Assembly: GCF_001513965.1 (NCBI RefSeq) | Contig: NZ_KQ948019.1 | Span: 246,853-281,356 of the forward strand | From: Streptomyces cellostaticus | GTDB taxonomy: Bacteria; Actinomycetota; Actinomycetes; Streptomycetales; Streptomycetaceae | Direction: 5' to 3' | Length of the DNA stretch: 34,504 bases | Part shown: positions 18,461 to 27,385 of the stretch, in pieces | Layout: each line of letters begins with the position of its first letter | How positions within the stretch are numbered: position 1 is the first letter of the stretch | Notes under the pieces: generated by a model | Told to the model about the DNA's origin: nothing | The model's database searches: none | What the model saw: the letters and a program-made list of their open reading frames with translations, nothing else | Translations under genes and position numbers: made by a program

Positions 18461-19815
18461 TGGAGCCCGACCTGTTCACCGCCGCAGCAGAAGAACGCCA
18501 GGAGAAGGATCCGACCGGCAGTCCCCTGGCGGTCCGGATGCGCCCGCGCACCCTCGACGAGGTGGTGGGCCAGCAGCACCTGCTCAAGCCGGGATCCCCG
18601 CTGCGCAGACTGGTCGGCGAGGGCAACGGCGGCCCCGCCGGACCGTCCTCGGTGATCCTCTGGGGCCCGCCCGGCACCGGCAAGACGACCCTGGCGTACG
18701 TCGTCTCCAAGGCCACCAACAAGCGGTTCGTGGAGCTGTCCGCCATCACCGCGGGCGTCAAGGAGGTCCGCGCTGTCATCGACGGCGCCCGCCGCGCCAC
18801 CGGCGGCTACGGCAAGGAGACCGTCCTCTTCCTGGACGAGATCCACCGCTTCAGCAAGGCCCAGCAGGACTCCCTGCTTCCCGCGGTCGAGAACCGCTGG
18901 GTGACCCTGATCGCGGCGACCACGGAGAACCCGTACTTCTCGGTGATCTCCCCGCTGCTCTCCCGCTCCCTGCTGCTCACCCTCGAACCCCTCACCGACG
19001 ACGACATCCGCGGGCTGCTCCGCCGCGCCCTCGGCGACGAGCGTGGCCTGGGGGACGCCGTCGCCCTCCCCGAGGACACCGAGGAGCACCTGCTGCGCAT
19101 CGCCGGCGGTGACGCCCGCCGCGCCCTGACCGCCCTGGAGGCCGCGGCCGGAGCCGCCCTCGACCAGGGCGAGTCCGAGATCAGCCTCCAGACCCTGGAG
19201 CAGACCGTCGACCGGGCCGCGGTGAAGTACGACCGGGACGGCGACCAGCACTACGACGTCGCCAGCGCCCTCATCAAGTCCATCCGCGGCTCCGACGTCG
19301 ACGCCGCTCTGCACTATCTGGCCCGCATGATCGAGGCCGGCGAGGACCCCCGCTTCATCGCCCGCCGCCTGATGATCTCCGCCAGCGAGGACATCGGCCT
19401 GGCCGACCCGAACGCGCTGCCCATCGCGGTCGCGGCCGCCCAGGCCGTCGCCATGATCGGCTTCCCCGAGGCCGCCCTCACCCTCAGCCACGCCACCATC
19501 GCCCTGGCCCTGGCCCCCAAGTCCAACACCGCGACCACCGCGATCGGCGCCGCGCTGGACGACGTCCGCAAGGGCCTGGCCGGACCGGTCCCGCCGCACC
19601 TGCGGGACGGCCACTACAAGGGCGCCGCCAAACTCGGCCACGCCCAGGGGTACGTGTACCCGCACGACCTGCCCGAGGGCATCGCCCAGCAGCAGTACGC
19701 CCCGGACGCCCTCAAGGACCGCGAGTACTACACGCCGACCCGGCACGGAACAGAGGCGCGGTACGCGGACGCCGTGGAGTGGACGAGAAAGCACCTCGGT
19801 CGCAGGCGCTCCTGA
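18460..19815 (+). CDS. rarA: Replication-associated recombination protein A (RarA/MgsA)
   Basis: RarA is a AAA+ clamp-loader-like ATPase acting at stalled replication forks. The 451-residue protein has Walker [10 protein letters not shown] (Lys75), Walker [11 protein letters not shown] (Asp126-Glu127), sensor 1 at [10 protein letters not shown], the arginine-finger region LLSRS, sensor 2 near GGDARRAL, and the C-terminal tetramerisation block including [19 protein letters not shown] and EDIGLADP. The N-terminus VEPDLFTAA contains a DLF element like those that touch the DnaN clamp. GTG 18460 lacks a clear ribosome site and seems leaderless. Its stop overlaps the presumed rpsD promoter region. 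Confidence 0.96.
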   Translation: MEPDLFTAAAEERQEKDPTGSPLAVRMRPRTLDEVVGQQHLLKPGSPLRRLVGEGNGGPAGPSSVILWGPPGTGKTTLAYVVSKATNKRFVELSAITAGVKEVRAVIDGARRATGGYGKETVLFLDEIHRFSKAQQDSLLPAVENRWVTLIAATTENPYFSVISPLLSRSLLLTLEPLTDDDIRGLLRRALGDERGLGDAVALPEDTEEHLLRIAGGDARRALTALEAAAGAALDQGESEISLQTLEQTVDRAAVKYDRDGDQHYDVASALIKSIRGSDVDAALHYLARMIEAGEDPRFIARRLMISASEDIGLADPNALPIAVAAAQAVAMIGFPEAALTLSHATIALALAPKSNTATTAIGAALDDVRKGLAGPVPPHLRDGHYKGAAKLGHAQGYVYPHDLPEGIAQQQYAPDALKDREYYTPTRHGTEARYADAVEWTRKHLGRRRS

Positions 19816-20154
19816 GCACCCTGTAGACTGCCCCGAAGTGCTGAGTCCCGTGTCCGGCCCCTGGAAAGGTGCCGGCTCACCAGAGCGGGACATCCAGCCG
19901 GAACCCCGAAGCCGCAAGGCCCAGGGGATCCAGGAGCGTCGCGCACCGTCGAACGGTGTCGCGGGCAGCCCACCACCACCCGGAATCCCGGGAGAGGTCG
20001 GTGGGCCACTCGCGTGCTGCACGTATGTGCCCAGACCAGGGAACGGCTGCCCGGCCCGTCCGCGAGGACAGGCGGGGTCTCCCCGGCTGCGGATGCGACC
20101 TCCCCTAACCCTGGTGAAGCCGTATTCGCATAAGAAACACGAGGTGTCGGTTCC
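19816..20154 (+). other. Long structured leader of rpsD
   Basis: This 339-nt gap has no credible gene. TAGACT (19824-19829) is a good -10 that would give a leader of about 320 nt. Within it CACCG (19944-19948) pairs with CGGTG (19954-19958) around TCGAA, and GCCCACC (19968-19974) pairs with GGTGGGC (20000-20006) enclosing a CCCGG-AATC-CCGGG hairpin (19979-19992). The ribosome site of rpsD is GAGGTG (20141-20146). S4 represses its own mRNA in several bacteria, so an autoregulatory leader is plausible but inferred. Confidence 0.5.
19824..19829 (+). promoter_or_regulatory. Candidate rpsD -10 box TAGACT
   Basis: TAGACT starts 9 nt after the rarA stop and equals the -10 of the yajC promoter. No matching -35 is visible at 17-18 nt inside the rarA end. 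Confidence 0.45.
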
Positions 20155-20769
20155 ATGGCGAACCAGTCCCGCCCCAAGGTCAAGAAGTCGCGTGCCCTCG
20201 GCATCGCGCTGACCCCGAAGGCCGTCAAGTACTTCGAGGCCCGCCCCTACCCGCCGGGTGAGCACGGCCGCGGCCGCAAGCAGAACTCGGACTACAAGGT
20301 CCGTCTGCTCGAGAAGCAGCGTCTGCGCGCGCAGTACGACGTGTCCGAGCGCCAGCTCGTCCGCGCCTACGAGCGTGCCTCCAAGGTCCAGGGCAAGACC
20401 GGTGAGGCCCTGATCATCGAGCTCGAGCGCCGTCTCGACGCGCTGGTCCTGCGTTCGGGCATCGCCCGCACGATCTACCAGGCCCGCCAGATGGTCGTCC
20501 ACGGCCACATCCAGGTCAACGGCCAGAAGGTCGACAAGCCGTCCTTCCGTGTCCGTCCGGACGACGTCGTGCAGGTCCGCGACCGCTCCAAGGACAAGAC
20601 GCTCTTCCAGATCGCCCGTGAGGGTGGCTTCGCCCCCGACGGCGAGACCCCGCGCTACCTGCAGGTGAACCTCAAGGCCCTGGCGTTCCGCCTGGACCGC
20701 GAGCCGAACCGCAAGGAGATCCCGGTGATCTGCGACGAGCAGCTCGTCGTCGAGTACTACGCCCGCTGA
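20155..20769 (+). CDS. rpsD: 30S ribosomal protein S4
   Basis: S4 is a primary 16S rRNA-binding protein of the small subunit. The 204-residue protein has the basic N-terminal region, the [10 protein letters not shown] block (about 32-41), and the S4 RNA-binding domain starting at [20 protein letters not shown] with [10 protein letters not shown]. It lacks the four zinc-binding cysteines seen in the N-terminus of the zinc form; its only cysteine is near the C-terminus (PVICDEQ). It is therefore the zinc-independent type. ATG 20155 follows GAGGTG at 8 nt. It is transcribed alone: a long leader precedes it and a strong terminator follows. Confidence 0.98.
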   Translation: MANQSRPKVKKSRALGIALTPKAVKYFEARPYPPGEHGRGRKQNSDYKVRLLEKQRLRAQYDVSERQLVRAYERASKVQGKTGEALIIELERRLDALVLRSGIARTIYQARQMVVHGHIQVNGQKVDKPSFRVRPDDVVQVRDRSKDKTLFQIAREGGFAPDGETPRYLQVNLKALAFRLDREPNRKEIPVICDEQLVVEYYAR

Positions 20770-20793
20770 CCCCAGCCCGGCGTAGCACCTCAG

Positions 20794-20845
20794 CCCGCCG
20801 TCTCCCCGCCCTTCCGGGCGGGCGAGGCGGCGGGTTCGCGTTTTC
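20794..20845 (+). terminator. Strong terminator after rpsD
   Basis: CCCGCCG (20794-20800) pairs with 20828-20834, CTC (20802-20804) with GAG (20824-20826), and CCCGCCC (20805-20811) with 20816-20822 around a TTCC loop. The tail includes TTCGCGTTTT. Confidence 0.9.
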
Positions 20846-20849
20846 CGGC

Positions 20850-21325
20850 GCCGCGCCGGCCCCTGCGACACCACCGCCTCCCGGTCCAGCCGCGCCCCCT
20901 GCCGTACGCACTCCTCGTACCGTTCGTCTCCCAGTGCCTCCCGCGCGCTCGTTTCGCAGGTCGTGCGGGGCGTTGTCATAGGCCGAGTCCGCGCCCGCAG
21001 CAGCCGCTCGGCGGTCGTGCACAGCTCATCGCTCCAGCCGATCACTGTGCGCAGCGTCTGGTGGCGGCCAGGGCGTCCCGGCCGCCGCCGGTGAGCAACC
21101 GGAACCGGCCGCCCTCGCGCGGACGTCGTCCCACGGCCAGGGTGGCACGACGGCCGGCCGGGACCTGCCCACTCCGCCGACCCCCGTCACGATCACCAGC
21201 CGGGCCGCCTCCATCGCCTCGGCCGGCGCGGCGAGTTCGGCCGAGCGCCTGAGGGAAGCGGTGAGTTCCGGGGGCAAGTCGCCGTCCGCCGGGGGCCGGG
21301 GCACCGAGGGCCCAGCCTGGGGCAC
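20850..21325 (-). pseudogene. Decayed LuxR/AfsR-type ATPase regulator
   Basis: Reading the - strand from 21325 down, three fragments follow the order of large LuxR-type ATPase regulators. First comes GDLPPELTASLRRSAEL with a P-loop TGVGGVGRSRP (about 21155-21190), where the Walker lysine is Arg. Next, in another frame, RFRLLTGGGRDALAATRR (about 21050-21108), which ends at TGA 21042-21044. Then, shifted again, VIGWSDELCTTAERLLRAR (from 21045) and a C-terminal-like piece SAREALGDERYEECVRQG (about 20905-20960). A full gene would be several times longer, so large internal parts are lost, with frameshifts between. The 3' end runs into the rpsD terminator. The family call rests on recognising these signature phrases. 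Confidence 0.65.
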
Positions 21326-21327
21326 GG

Positions 21328-21357
21328 AGCGTACTGAGGTGTGTTCATTGCGTACAA
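21328..21357 (-). promoter_or_regulatory. Possible relic promoter of the decayed regulator
   Basis: Read on the - strand, TTGTAC (21352-21357) and TACGCT (21328-21333) are 18 nt apart, a fair principal-sigma promoter pointing into the remnant. On the + strand the same bases give TACAAT (21353-21358), so either direction is possible. Confidence 0.35.
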
Positions 21358-21421
21358 TCGCTTCCCGAATCTCCGCCGTCCGCGGAGGGTAATCCGGTAC
21401 GGAGTCCGATCCCTGGCGCGA

Positions 21422-21427
21422 TAGGCT
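21422..21427 (+). promoter_or_regulatory. Candidate -10 box TAGGCT of the DUF948-alaS run
   Basis: TAGGCT lies about 45 nt before the DUF948 gene. A small hairpin, CTCCGC (21371-21376) with GCGGAG (21382-21387), sits upstream. No clear -35. Confidence 0.4.
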
Positions 21428-21470
21428 CGGTCCACGACTTTTCGATGCTCAGGCACGTTTCAGGGAGCGG

Positions 21471-21926
21471 GTGCGCACAGTGTCCGGTGGAGAGGTGGCC
21501 GGGATCCTGGTGGCCGTCTTCTGGGCGATCCTGGTCTCCTTCCTCGCAGTCGCTCTCGCGAGGCTGGCCCAGACGCTCAAGGCGACCACCAAGCTCGTCG
21601 CGGACGTGACCGACCAGGCCGTCCCGCTGCTCGCCGACGCCTCCACGGCCGTGCGTTCCGCGCAGACCCAGATCGACCGGGTCGACGCGATCGCCTCCGA
21701 CGTCCAGGAGGTCACGTCGAACGCCTCCGCGCTCTCGACCACCGTCGCCTCCACCTTCGGCGGCCCGCTGGTCAAGGTCGCGGCCTTCGGCTACGGCGTC
21801 CGACGGGCCCTGGGCGGCCGCAAGGAGGACGTGCCCGCGAAGGCACCGAGGCGTACCGTGATCGTGGGCCGGACCGTCCCGGCTGCACGGCGGGCCAAGC
21901 GAAATCTCCGCGGAAAGAGGGACTGA
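21471..21926 (+). CDS. DUF948 membrane protein
   Basis: The 151-residue protein has an N-terminal membrane helix (about residues 9-29) followed by an amphipathic helical region rich in Thr/Val/Ala (LAQTLKATTKLVADVTDQAVPLL style), as in the DUF948 family, and a basic C-terminus. Its role is unknown; relatives are described as envelope or general-stress-like proteins. The start is uncertain: AGGGAG (21462-21467) is 3 nt from GTG 21471 and 12 nt from the in-frame GTG 21480, which would drop three residues. It leads a run with the next small gene and alaS. Confidence 0.88.
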   Translation: MRTVSGGEVAGILVAVFWAILVSFLAVALARLAQTLKATTKLVADVTDQAVPLLADASTAVRSAQTQIDRVDAIASDVQEVTSNASALSTTVASTFGGPLVKVAAFGYGVRRALGGRKEDVPAKAPRRTVIVGRTVPAARRAKRNLRGKRD

Positions 21927-21935
21927 GACCTAGCG

Positions 21936-22283
21936 ATGTTCCGCCGTACGTTCTGGTTCACCACAGGTGTCGCCGCCGGCGTGTGGGCCACCACCAAGGT
22001 CAACCGCAAGCTGAAGCAGCTGACCCCGGAGAGCCTCGCCGCGACCGCGGCCAACAAGGCCCTGGAGACCGGTCAGCGCCTGAAGGACCGTGCGGTCGGC
22101 TTCGCGCTCGACGTCCGCGACAACATGGCGCAGCGGGAAGCCGAGCTGGGGGAGGCACTGGGCATCGACGCAGCCCCCGAACTGCCCGCACCCCGGCGCT
22201 ACCCCGCCATCGAGAACGACCGCAGCAGCCCGAAGTACATCGAGAACACGACGTACTCGTACAACCGGAATGAGGACCACTGA
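21936..22283 (+). CDS. Small conserved actinobacterial protein (DUF6167-like)
   Basis: The 115-residue protein has a short hydrophobic N-terminus ([17 protein letters not shown], residues 6-22), a Lys/Arg-rich helical middle ([20 protein letters not shown]) and a polar, Tyr/Asn-rich end. I recognise it as the small gene that usually sits before alaS in Streptomyces; the DUF number is from memory. Its function is unknown. The ribosome site before ATG 21936 is weak. Its stop overlaps the alaS start by one base (TGATG), indicating translational coupling. Confidence 0.85.
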   Translation: MFRRTFWFTTGVAAGVWATTKVNRKLKQLTPESLAATAANKALETGQRLKDRAVGFALDVRDNMAQREAELGEALGIDAAPELPAPRRYPAIENDRSSPKYIENTTYSYNRNEDH

Positions 22284-24955
22284 TGGAGTCGGCCGAGATT
22301 CGCCGCCGCTGGCTGAGCTTCTTCGAGGAGCGCGGGCACACCGTCGTCCCTTCGGCGTCGCTCATCGCGGACGACCCGACTCTGCTCCTCGTCCCCGCCG
22401 GCATGGTGCCCTTCAAGCCCTACTTCCTGGGTGAGGTCAAGCCCCCGTTCAGCCGCGCCACGAGCGTGCAGAAGTGCGTGCGCACGCCCGACATCGAAGA
22501 GGTCGGCAAGACCACCCGGCACGGCACGTTCTTCCAGATGTGCGGCAACTTCTCCTTCGGCGACTACTTCAAGGAAGGCGCCATCAAGCTCGCCTGGGAG
22601 CTGCTCACCACGCCCCAGGACAAGGGCGGTTACGGCCTCGACCCCGAGCGCCTGTGGATCACCGTCTACAAGGACGACGACGAGGCCGAGCGCATCTGGC
22701 ACGAGGTCGTCGGCGTGCCGAAGGAGCGCATCCAGCGTCTCGGCATGAAGGACAACTACTGGTCCATGGGCGTCCCCGGCCCGTGCGGCCCCTGTTCCGA
22801 GATCAACTACGACCGCGGCCCCGAGTTCGGCGTCGAGGGCGGCCCCGCCGTCAACGACGAGCGGTACGTGGAGATCTGGAACCTCGTCTTCATGCAGTAC
22901 GAGCGCGGCGAGGGCACCGGCAAGGACAACTTCGAGATCCTCGGCGACCTGCCGAGCAAGAACATCGACACGGGCCTCGGCATGGAGCGGCTCGCCATGA
23001 TTCTGCAGGGCGTGCAGAACATGTACGAGATCGACACCTCCATGGCCGTCATCGAGAAGGCCACCGAGCTGACCGGCGTCCGCTACGGCGACGCCCACGG
23101 CTCGGACGTGTCCCTGCGTGTGGTCACCGACCACATGCGCACCGCCACCATGCTCATCGGCGACGGCGTCACCCCCGGCAACGAGGGCCGCGGCTACGTC
23201 CTGCGCCGCATCATGCGCCGCGCCATCCGCAACATGCGCCTGCTCGGCGCCACCGGTCCGGTCGTCAAGGACCTGATCGACGTCGTCATCGGCATGATGG
23301 GCCAGCAGTACCCGGAGCTGGTCACCGACCGCGAGCGCATCGAGAAGGTCGCCCTCGCCGAGGAGAACGCCTTCCTGAAGACGCTGAAGGCCGGCACCAA
23401 CATCCTCGACACCGCCGTCACCGAGACCAAGCAGGCCGGCGCCTCGGTCCTGCCCGGCGACAAGGCGTTCCTGCTCCACGACACCTGGGGCTTCCCGATC
23501 GACCTCACCCTCGAGATGGCCGCCGAGCAGGGGCTGTCCGTGGACGAGGAGGGCTTCCGCCGCCTGATGAAGGAGCAGCGGGAGCGCGCCAAGGCCGACG
23601 CCCAGGCCAAGAAGACCGGCCACGCCGACATGGGCGCCTACCGCGAGATCGCCGACTCCGCCGGTGCCACGGACTTCATCGGCTACTCCGACACCGAGGG
23701 CGAGACCACGATCGTCGGCATCCTGGTCGACGGCGTCTCCTCCCCGGCCGCCACCGAGGGCGACGAGGTCGAGATCGTCCTCGACCGCACCCCGTTCTAC
23801 GCCGAGGGCGGCGGCCAGATCGGCGACACCGGCCGGATCAAGGTCGACTCCGGTGCCGTGATCGAGGTCCGCGACTGCCAGAAGCCGGTCCCGGGCGTGT
23901 ACGTCCACAAGGGCGTCGTCCAGGTCGGCGAGGTGACGGTCGGCGCCAAGGCCCATGCCTCGATCGACACCCGCCGTCGCAAGGCCATCGCCCGCGCCCA
24001 CTCGGCCACCCACCTCACCCACCAGGCCCTGCGCGACGCCCTCGGTCCGACCGCCGCCCAGGCCGGTTCCGAGAACCAGCCCGGCCGCTTCCGCTTCGAC
24101 TTCGGCTCCCCGTCCGCCGTGCCGACGGCCGTGATGACCGACGTCGAGCAGAAGATCAACGAGGTGCTCACGCGCGACCTCGACGTGCACGCCGAGATCA
24201 TGGGCATCGACGAGGCCAAGAAGCAGGGCGCCATCGCCGAGTTCGGCGAGAAGTACGGCGAGCGCGTCCGCGTCGTGACCATCGGCGACTTCTCCAAGGA
24301 GCTGTGCGGCGGCACGCATGTGCACAACACCGCCCAGCTGGGCCTGGTGAAGCTGCTCGGCGAGTCCTCCATCGGCTCGGGTGTCCGTCGTATCGAGGCC
24401 CTCGTCGGTGTCGACGCCTACAACTTCCTCGCCCGCGAGCACACGGTCGTCGCCCAGATCCAGGAGCTGATCAAGGGCCGTCCGGAGGAGCTGCCGGAGA
24501 AGGTCTCCGCCATGCTCGGCAAGCTGAAGGATGCCGAGAAGGAGATCGAGAAGTTCCGTGCGGAGAAGGTGCTCCAGGCCGCCGCCGGTCTCGCCGGGTC
24601 CGCCAAGGACGTCCACGGTGTGGCCGTCGTCACCGGCCAGGTCCCGGACGGCACCACTCCGGACGACCTGCGCAAGCTGGTCCTCGACGTGCGCGGCCGG
24701 ATCCAGGGCGGCCGGGCCGCCGTGGTCGCCCTCTTCACGGTCAACAACGGCAAGCCGCTGACCGTCATCGCCACCAACGAGGCCGCCCGCGAGCGCGGCC
24801 TCAAGGCCGGTGACCTGGTCCGCACCGCCGCCAAGACGCTCGGCGGCGGCGGTGGCGGCAAGCCGGACGTCGCCCAGGGCGGCGGCCAGAACCCGGCCGC
24901 CGTCGGTGAGGCCGTCGAGGCCGTCGAGCGTCTCGTCGCCGAGACCGCCAAGTGA
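22283..24955 (+). CDS. alaS: Alanyl-tRNA synthetase
   Basis: AlaRS charges tRNA-Ala and edits mischarged serine and glycine. The 890-residue protein has the class II catalytic domain from residue 1 ([36 protein letters not shown] split across motif 2), motif 3 with [10 protein letters not shown], the tRNA-recognition region (about 250-460), the editing domain with His573 and His577 (HSATH) and Cys675 and His679 (CGGTH), and the C-terminal domain with a glycine run (GGGGGGKPD) near residue 855. All zinc/editing ligands are intact. ATG 22283 is preceded by GAGGAC within the end of the previous gene. Confidence 0.98.
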   Translation: MESAEIRRRWLSFFEERGHTVVPSASLIADDPTLLLVPAGMVPFKPYFLGEVKPPFSRATSVQKCVRTPDIEEVGKTTRHGTFFQMCGNFSFGDYFKEGAIKLAWELLTTPQDKGGYGLDPERLWITVYKDDDEAERIWHEVVGVPKERIQRLGMKDNYWSMGVPGPCGPCSEINYDRGPEFGVEGGPAVNDERYVEIWNLVFMQYERGEGTGKDNFEILGDLPSKNIDTGLGMERLAMILQGVQNMYEIDTSMAVIEKATELTGVRYGDAHGSDVSLRVVTDHMRTATMLIGDGVTPGNEGRGYVLRRIMRRAIRNMRLLGATGPVVKDLIDVVIGMMGQQYPELVTDRERIEKVALAEENAFLKTLKAGTNILDTAVTETKQAGASVLPGDKAFLLHDTWGFPIDLTLEMAAEQGLSVDEEGFRRLMKEQRERAKADAQAKKTGHADMGAYREIADSAGATDFIGYSDTEGETTIVGILVDGVSSPAATEGDEVEIVLDRTPFYAEGGGQIGDTGRIKVDSGAVIEVRDCQKPVPGVYVHKGVVQVGEVTVGAKAHASIDTRRRKAIARAHSATHLTHQALRDALGPTAAQAGSENQPGRFRFDFGSPSAVPTAVMTDVEQKINEVLTRDLDVHAEIMGIDEAKKQGAIAEFGEKYGERVRVVTIGDFSKELCGGTHVHNTAQLGLVKLLGESSIGSGVRRIEALVGVDAYNFLAREHTVVAQIQELIKGRPEELPEKVSAMLGKLKDAEKEIEKFRAEKVLQAAAGLAGSAKDVHGVAVVTGQVPDGTTPDDLRKLVLDVRGRIQGGRAAVVALFTVNNGKPLTVIATNEAARERGLKAGDLVRTAAKTLGGGGGGKPDVAQGGGQNPAAVGEAVEAVERLVAETAK

Positions 24956-24980
24956 CAGCCGAGTAAGGAAACGGTCGGAA

Positions 24981-25445
24981 ATGCGCAGAGGACGCCGACT
25001 CTCGATCGACGTCGGGGACGCCCGGATCGGGGTCGCCTCGTGTGACCCCGACGGGATCCTCGCCACCCCGGTGGAGACCGTCCCCGGCCGGGACATCCCG
25101 GCCGCCCACCGTCGGCTCAGGCAGCTGGTGGAGGAGTACGAACCGATCGAGGTCGTCGTCGGACTCCCTCGCTCCCTCAAGGGGGGCGAGGGCCCGGCCG
25201 CGCTGAAGGTCCGCACCTTCGCGCAGGAACTGGCCAAGGGCATCAACCCCGTGCCGGTCCGGCTGGTGGACGAGCGGATGACGACCGTGACGGCCAGTCA
25301 GGGGCTGCGTGCCTCGGGGGTGAAGTCCAAGAAGGGCCGCGCCGTCATCGACCAGGCCGCCGCCGTCATCATCCTGCAGCAGGCCCTGGAATCCGAACGG
25401 GTGTCAGGTAAAGCACCCGGCGAGGGCGTCGAAGTGGTCATCTGA
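24981..25445 (+). CDS. ruvX: YqgF/RuvX family nuclease
   Basis: RuvX (YqgF) is an RNase H-fold protein proposed as a Holliday junction resolvase and implicated in 16S rRNA 5' processing. The 154-residue protein has LSIDVGDARIGVA (7-19) with Asp10, the VVVGLPRSLKG block (about 55-65), VRLVDERMTT with a conserved Glu, and VIDQAAAVIILQ near the end. I chose ATG 24981 because it fits the family start; AAGGAA (24965-24970) is 10 nt upstream. It follows alaS by 25 nt. The order alaS-ruvX-mltG-aroE is common in actinobacteria. Confidence 0.95.
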   Translation: MRRGRRLSIDVGDARIGVASCDPDGILATPVETVPGRDIPAAHRRLRQLVEEYEPIEVVVGLPRSLKGGEGPAALKVRTFAQELAKGINPVPVRLVDERMTTVTASQGLRASGVKSKKGRAVIDQAAAVIILQQALESERVSGKAPGEGVEVVI

Positions 25446-25471
25446 TCGCGATACGGTAACGTTCCGCGCGA

Positions 25472-25498
25472 TGCGGCGGTGTTCGAACAGCCGCCGCA
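25472..25498. repeat. Near-perfect palindrome between ruvX and mltG
   Basis: TGCGGCGG (25472-25479) mirrors CCGCCGCA (25491-25498), and the centre TGTTC-GAACA (25480-25489) is itself palindromic; one G (25490) is unpaired. It could be an operator or a hairpin at the end of ruvX; no T-run follows, so a terminator is less likely. Confidence 0.6.
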
Positions 25499-25567
25499 CA
25501 GAGAGAGGCGGAACGGAAGCCGGCCCACCGGCCGCGTGACCGTCGGCCTCGCGGCTCTAGGGGATCG

Positions 25568-27247
25568 ATGACTGAGTATGGCCGGGGCCCTGGCTCCGAA
25601 CCGTGGCATCCGGAGGACCCGTTGCACGGGGACAGCGGATGGGGAGGACAGCAGACCCATGCGGGTCAGCAGTCCCCCTACGGCGGCCAGCCGCAGCAGC
25701 AGTACCCGCAGCCGCAGTACGGCGACTGGACCCAGGGGCAGCAGCCCGGGTACGACCAGCAGCAGTACCAGTACTACGACGAACAGGGCCCATTGCACTA
25801 CGGCCAGCAGCACGCCGGCCAGGACCAGCAGTACGCGGCGCACACCCAGCAGCAGTACCACCAGGGTGGCTGGGACGCGACCGGTACCCACGGTCACGTC
25901 CCGTACGCCGCAGACCCCGGCGACCCCTACGGCCAGCAGCCCGTGGCCTACGGCGGAGAACAGCCCGACTTCTACGGCACCGAGGACGCCTACCCGCCTC
26001 CCGTGCCGCCCGGCCGCAGGAGCCCCGAGCCGGAGCCGCAGCCGGAGCCCGCGGCCGAGGAGGACCACGCCTTCTTCGCGGGAGGCGGCGGCGATGACGA
26101 GGACACCGACGACGAGGCCGAGAGCCGCCGTGGTGACCGGCGCGGCAGGAAACCGGCCAAGGACAAGAAACGGCGCACCGGCTGCGCGTGCATGGTGGTG
26201 GTGCTCGTCTTCGGTGGTGGTCTCGGCGGAGTCGGATATTTCGGGTACAAGTTCTACCAAAATCGTTTCGGCGCGTCCCCGGACTATGCGGGCAGCGGCA
26301 ATGGCGAGCAGGTCACGGTTGCCATCCCGCAGGGCGCCGGCGGCTGGGCGATCGGGGCAAAACTAAAAGAAGCGGGCGTCGTCGAGAGCGCGGCCGCATT
26401 CGTCTCCGCACTGCAGGCGAACCCCAGGGGCAAGTCCCTCCAGGACGGTGTCTACACACTGGAGAAGCAGATGTCCGCCGCGAGCGCGGTGGAATTGATG
26501 CTCAGCCCGAAGAGCCGCAGCAACCTGATCATTGCCGAGGGTCTGCGCAACACGGCGGTCTACGGCCTCATCGACAAACGCCTCGGAGTGGCGACAGGCA
26601 CCACGGCGCGCATCGCGAAGCAGGAGTACAAGCACCTCGGTCTGCCCGCCTGGGCGGTGAACCACCCGAGTCTCAAGGACCCGCTGGAAGGCTTCCTTTA
26701 TCCCTCCAGCTATGCGGTCACCAAGGGCCAGAAACCCGAGGCCGTCCTCAAGGACATGGTGTCCCAGGCCACTGCCAAGTACCAGGAGCTGGGTCTGGAG
26801 AAGAAGGCGAAGGCGCTCGGCCTCGACAGCCCGTGGCAACTGCTCACGGTGGCGAGCCTGGTGCAGGCCGAGGGCACGAGCCACGACGACTTCCGCAAGA
26901 TGGCCGAGGTCGTCTACAACCGCCTGGAGCCGGACAACCCGCAGACCTACGGGCGGCTGGAGTTCGACTCGACGTACAACTACGTGAAGAACCAGAGCAA
27001 GATCGATCTGGGTATCGCCGAGCTGCGCAAGTACGACAACCCCTACAACACGTACTTCTCCAAGGGGCTGACGCCCGGCCCGATCGACAACCCCGGCGAG
27101 GAGGCGCTCAAGGGCGCGCTCGACCCGACGCACGACGGTTGGTACTACTTCATCTCGATGGACGGCAAGACCAGCAAGTTCACGAAAACGCTCGCGGAAC
27201 ACGAGAAGCTGGTCAACGAGTGGAATGCGGCGAGGAACAAGAACTGA
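25568..27247 (+). CDS. mltG: Endolytic murein transglycosylase MltG
   Basis: MltG cuts nascent peptidoglycan and sets glycan length near the elongation machinery. In the 559-residue protein, residues 1-150 are a Gln/Tyr/Pro/Gly-rich cytoplasmic tail, 150-205 is an acidic then basic segment, 208-229 is the membrane helix, and about 248-555 is the YceG/MltG domain with a LysM-like part, EGFLYPSSY (374-382), the catalytic Glu435 in SLVQAEG, and PIDNPGEEAL (505-514). The E. coli enzyme is about 340 residues, so the tail is an addition. The ribosome site AGGGGA (25559-25564) is close to ATG 25568. Rare codons (AAA CTA AAA GAA near 26359-26370) cluster at the start of the catalytic domain. Confidence 0.94.
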   Translation: MTEYGRGPGSEPWHPEDPLHGDSGWGGQQTHAGQQSPYGGQPQQQYPQPQYGDWTQGQQPGYDQQQYQYYDEQGPLHYGQQHAGQDQQYAAHTQQQYHQGGWDATGTHGHVPYAADPGDPYGQQPVAYGGEQPDFYGTEDAYPPPVPPGRRSPEPEPQPEPAAEEDHAFFAGGGGDDEDTDDEAESRRGDRRGRKPAKDKKRRTGCACMVVVLVFGGGLGGVGYFGYKFYQNRFGASPDYAGSGNGEQVTVAIPQGAGGWAIGAKLKEAGVVESAAAFVSALQANPRGKSLQDGVYTLEKQMSAASAVELMLSPKSRSNLIIAEGLRNTAVYGLIDKRLGVATGTTARIAKQEYKHLGLPAWAVNHPSLKDPLEGFLYPSSYAVTKGQKPEAVLKDMVSQATAKYQELGLEKKAKALGLDSPWQLLTVASLVQAEGTSHDDFRKMAEVVYNRLEPDNPQTYGRLEFDSTYNYVKNQSKIDLGIAELRKYDNPYNTYFSKGLTPGPIDNPGEEALKGALDPTHDGWYYFISMDGKTSKFTKTLAEHEKLVNEWNAARNKN

Positions 27248-27349
27248 CGGGCTCGTGGCCTCGTTGTTCTCCCGTCCGATGAGTGGTGATTTCCCGATCC
27301 GGCTTGGTGGGCGCCCGAGAGATGGGCAAGGATCGAATGCGCGCAGACG

Positions 27350-27355
27350 TACAGT
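27350..27355 (+). promoter_or_regulatory. Candidate aroE -10 box TACAGT
   Basis: TACAGT fits TANNNT and would yield a leader of about 25 nt before ATG 27386. No clear -35. Confidence 0.3.
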
Positions 27356-27385
27356 GGATCCGCGCAGGCTCAAGGACAGGTTTCC

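Noticed and set aside
19838..20212. A 124-codon + strand frame in the rpsD leader
   Set aside because: It overlaps rpsD out of frame, lacks a ribosome site and resembles no family I know.
22199..25246. A frame of about 1000 codons on the - strand across alaS
   Set aside because: Same antisense artefact opposite an intact alaS; no motif, start site or ribosome site supports it.
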